A DNA stretch of 64,000 nucleotides from Trachythela sp. YZ-2020 (taxonomy: Eukaryota; Cnidaria; Anthozoa; Malacalcyonacea; Clavulariidae). Below the pieces are notes generated by a model that did not search any database, was not told the origin of the DNA, and was given only the letters and a program-made list of their open reading frames with translations. A program made the position numbers and the translations under genes. Below, one piece after another: positions 1 through 64,000 of this stretch (position 1 is its first letter; every line of letters starts with the position of its first letter). The DNA is taken from positions 248,001-312,000 of the forward strand of contig JADLSH010000194.1 of assembly GCA_016169945.1 (NCBI GenBank), written 5' to 3'.

Positions 1-519
1 AGCTGAACAAGGAAATTTTACGTGGACAAAGGCGAAGAAAAACAACGATCAACTTTATATGAACTTTTTACTTGTTGAGTTTTTCCTTATAATAATTAAT
101 ATGTCATGATGTGAATGATAAGACAATTATTGAACTCGGTTAGCGCAAAATATCGTGATTTTTCAGTGGCCCGGCGAAAAAACCTCAAATTAACGAATTC
201 AGACAAAAAACCCACATTTAAGTTTATCAATTTTTTAAATATATTTATCAGAACTAACTTTTTAAAACAATATAATTTGTAAATTTGTAATTTGGAAATA
301 ATGTTTAAATATATAAGAGTAAAGAAAAGTATTATGAAAAGTTACTGTTCATGTGACCATCAAATTCGAATGTTGTGACCGACGCAGATCGACTGCCCCA
401 AAGTCGTGCGTCCTTCTCTAAGTCTACGCATTTCATCGCTCATTGAAATCCTGACGTTTCGAACAGAACTACGAGCAAATCATAATTGGAGTTAAAGTAC
501 TTTTCGACATTTACATTAT
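1..519. other. intron sequence, nothing recognised
   Basis: AT-rich sequence upstream of the first exon seen. No TOG1-like exon, repeat end or RNA gene is recognisable. Confidence 0.6.
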
Positions 520-830
520 GCCTGTATATATTATTTCTGTGGAGGTATAGCCAATCTTCTGATAGAGCTAGGCTAGGCCGGCACAGCCAGTAACTCTTGG
601 CTTAGATACCTAGTCCGCATGATTTTTGAAGATGTTATTCAGTACCTCCAAGTTTAGAAAGCTAGCTCGACTGCCTCCATGTGATTTTTGAAGTTGACAT
701 GTAACTCCAGAGTTCTTAATTCAACTACGTTTTGAAGTTTTGAAGCCCACATTTTGAATTTAGACTGGAGGTAGCGTCGCTCCGTGGCTCCCTAACTTCT
801 CCAGCCATGATTTACATTTGAATCAGGAAC
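520..830 (+). repeat. interspersed repeat R1, copy 1
   Basis: Begins gcctgtatat...gtggaggtatagcc, has repeated 'cagtaactc..ggcttagatacctag' blocks, and ends 'ggaggtagcgtcgctccgtgg...ccagccatga'. A second copy lies at 13668-14350 inside a transposon. Class unknown. Confidence 0.7.
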
Positions 831-975
831 TTTGTTTTTACACACCCTGTGGAAAATTCGCGTAGTGGAGCGTGTGAATATATGCATTTATCAATAATCT
901 TTGTCTTATAATTATTTATCTCCACCTCAGTTTTTGTTTAATAATGTTGACTCACTTCTTTTGTCTATTTCACAG

Positions 976-62783
<61,808 letters not shown>

Positions 62784-62902
62784 GTATGTAGCTTTCCTAT
62801 TCTAACGATATGTGAATTATTAAGTAGTAACTATCAACCGACCTTTGAAATTGTAATAGTGTAGTAATAATTTGTGAAATTTTACGCCCTTTGTTATTTT
62901 TG

Positions 62903-64000
62903 TACATTGTAGTGATTGCGTGCCTTCTGATTGGCTAATTTCTTACCGTTAAATATGGCAATCACGCAAGCTACAGATAACTGAGTTGTCTGTAGGTTGA
63001 GCCCGCAGTACTTACTTTGTTTGGCGAGCGGCAGCTTTACATACAAGAATAAAAACAAGAAAAAACAACATGAATAAACCATGTTTTTTGAAAGTTTTTG
63101 CGTAAAAAATACACTCTTTTGAAACTTTCATTAGAAATATAGTAAGTAAATTAGGTTTCTAATATTTTGTCGTTCTTGTTTTAATTTTATAATTGGTTTT
63201 TACCCCAATATTTTAGAACTAAACGTTATGTGCGACAGAATTTAAATCGTTGTCTATCGAGGAGTTTTAATAACAATGCAATGTATAATAAAATATCTAT
63301 TGAATTCGTTTTTCGTTCTGTTTCGCCCTATTAAGGCCTGATTCGACGGCGAAATTATTCGCGAGAAATTGTGTCTGCAGAATACGGATGGCTGCACATC
63401 AGTGATTCTATTCAATTTCCCCACTTTTTTCGCTTTCGCAGTGAGTAGAACTAACTTCTACTCACTGGCGAAGCAAAATTTTTTCTCGCGAAGCCTGATT
63501 TATGTTTTCTGCGCATGCGTCAATTCATTTCGTGCGAAATATTTCGCATTTCGCTGAGAGAAAACACTCGTGGAATCAGACCTTAACACTTACCTCGACC
63601 TTGGTAATTCCGGATGTCACAAAAACCTCATCCAATAATTGTTTTCATTATACAATGTAGTCACTACGTGTCTTCTGATTGGCCAATTGCTTACAGAACT
63701 ATACGTTGTTTTGTGCGACAGAATTTAAATTAGCAATGCAATGTATAATAAAACAATTACTGAATTCGATTTTTGTGATATCCGGAATTATCAAGGTCAA
63801 GGTAAGTGTTATCAGGCGAAGCCGAAGGCTGAGACTGATAACACTTACCGAGACCTTGATAATTCCGGATATCACAAAAACCGAATTCAATAATTGTTTT
63901 ATTATACATTGCATTGTCATTAAACTCCTTCGATAAACAACGATTTAAATTCTGTCGCACAAAACAACGTTTGGTTCTAAAATATTGAGGTAAAAACCAA
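62903..64000. mobile_element. two tandem foldback elements, running off the window
   Basis: Both copies start acaatgtagt.a.t.cgtg.cttctgattggc.aatt (62903 and 63653). Each contains 'tgtgcgacagaatttaaat', 'caatgcaatgtataataaaa' and 'tgaattcg.tttttgtga'. In copy 2, arms 63700-63800 and 63850-63960 flank a 'cgaagccgaaggctgagac' core. 63193-63317 also pairs with 63880-64000, so the structure extends past the window end. Copy 1 is split by the MITE at 63334. Confidence 0.75.
63334..63583. mobile_element. PIF/Harbinger-like MITE (~250 bp) nested in a foldback element
   Basis: aggcctgattcgacg and cgtggaatcagacct ends beside TTA (63331-63333) and ttaa (63583-63586). Interior tcgcga/ttcgc-rich as in 34380-34689. 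Right boundary uncertain by 1-2 bases. Confidence 0.75.

Overview
This is a eukaryotic, AT-rich, intron-rich and repeat-dense window. Nearly all of it belongs to one spliced host gene on the + strand: an orthologue of the microtubule polymerase CKAP5/XMAP215/ch-TOG (Drosophila msps). I can place 37 coding exons, all GT-AG, with consistent reading phase at every junction except around exon 20. They run from the last HEAT repeat of TOG1 (976-1056) through TOG2, TOG3, TOG4, TOG5 and the conserved C-terminal helical domain (last exon seen 62745-62783). The 5' end (most of TOG1, promoter, start codon) and the 3' terminal exons lie outside the window. The repeat content (a CR1/L2-like LINE with an esterase ORF1, a tyrosine-recombinase fragment, many foldback elements, and a two-exon transposon gene of a kind I associate with coral and anemone genomes) suggests a marine invertebrate, most likely an anthozoan cnidarian. 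That assignment is inference; the gene itself is pan-eukaryotic.

Layout: 1-12278 is TOG1 end plus an 11.2-kb intron. The intron holds a hAT-type element (1718-2554) inserted in an older repeat, then a ~2.1-kb foldback element whose right arm is split by a full-length but dead 6.4-kb LINE (4335-10754, target duplication TATATC). 12279-17364 has the TOG1-TOG2 linker exons, with a 3.1-kb TIR transposon (12772-15845, duplication ATTAT) that split the 3' tail of another LINE. 18933-23008 covers TOG2 and the start of the basic linker, followed by a 20-bp-unit minisatellite. 24024-32003 covers the rest of the linker and TOG3; 34849-38923 covers TOG4, including a damaged exon 20; 40242-44245 is a linker with a second ~2.1-kb foldback element (40878-43005, 8-bp duplication GCCTTGCC). 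45038-47192 is TOG5; 48476-51208 a linker; 51710-62783 the C-terminal domain. The final 1.1 kb is a stack of foldback repeats.

Only the host gene is likely to be functional. The mobile elements are useful as dated insertions: several have clear target-site duplications, and paralogous repeats or the opposite arm of a palindrome give the empty site. I see no operon-like system, CRISPR array, rRNA or intact tRNA gene. The most interesting items are the two giant intronic hairpins, an inverted-repeat element whose two arms both encode the start of a paired-box-like DNA-binding ORF, hammerhead-like motifs, and the disrupted TOG4 exon.
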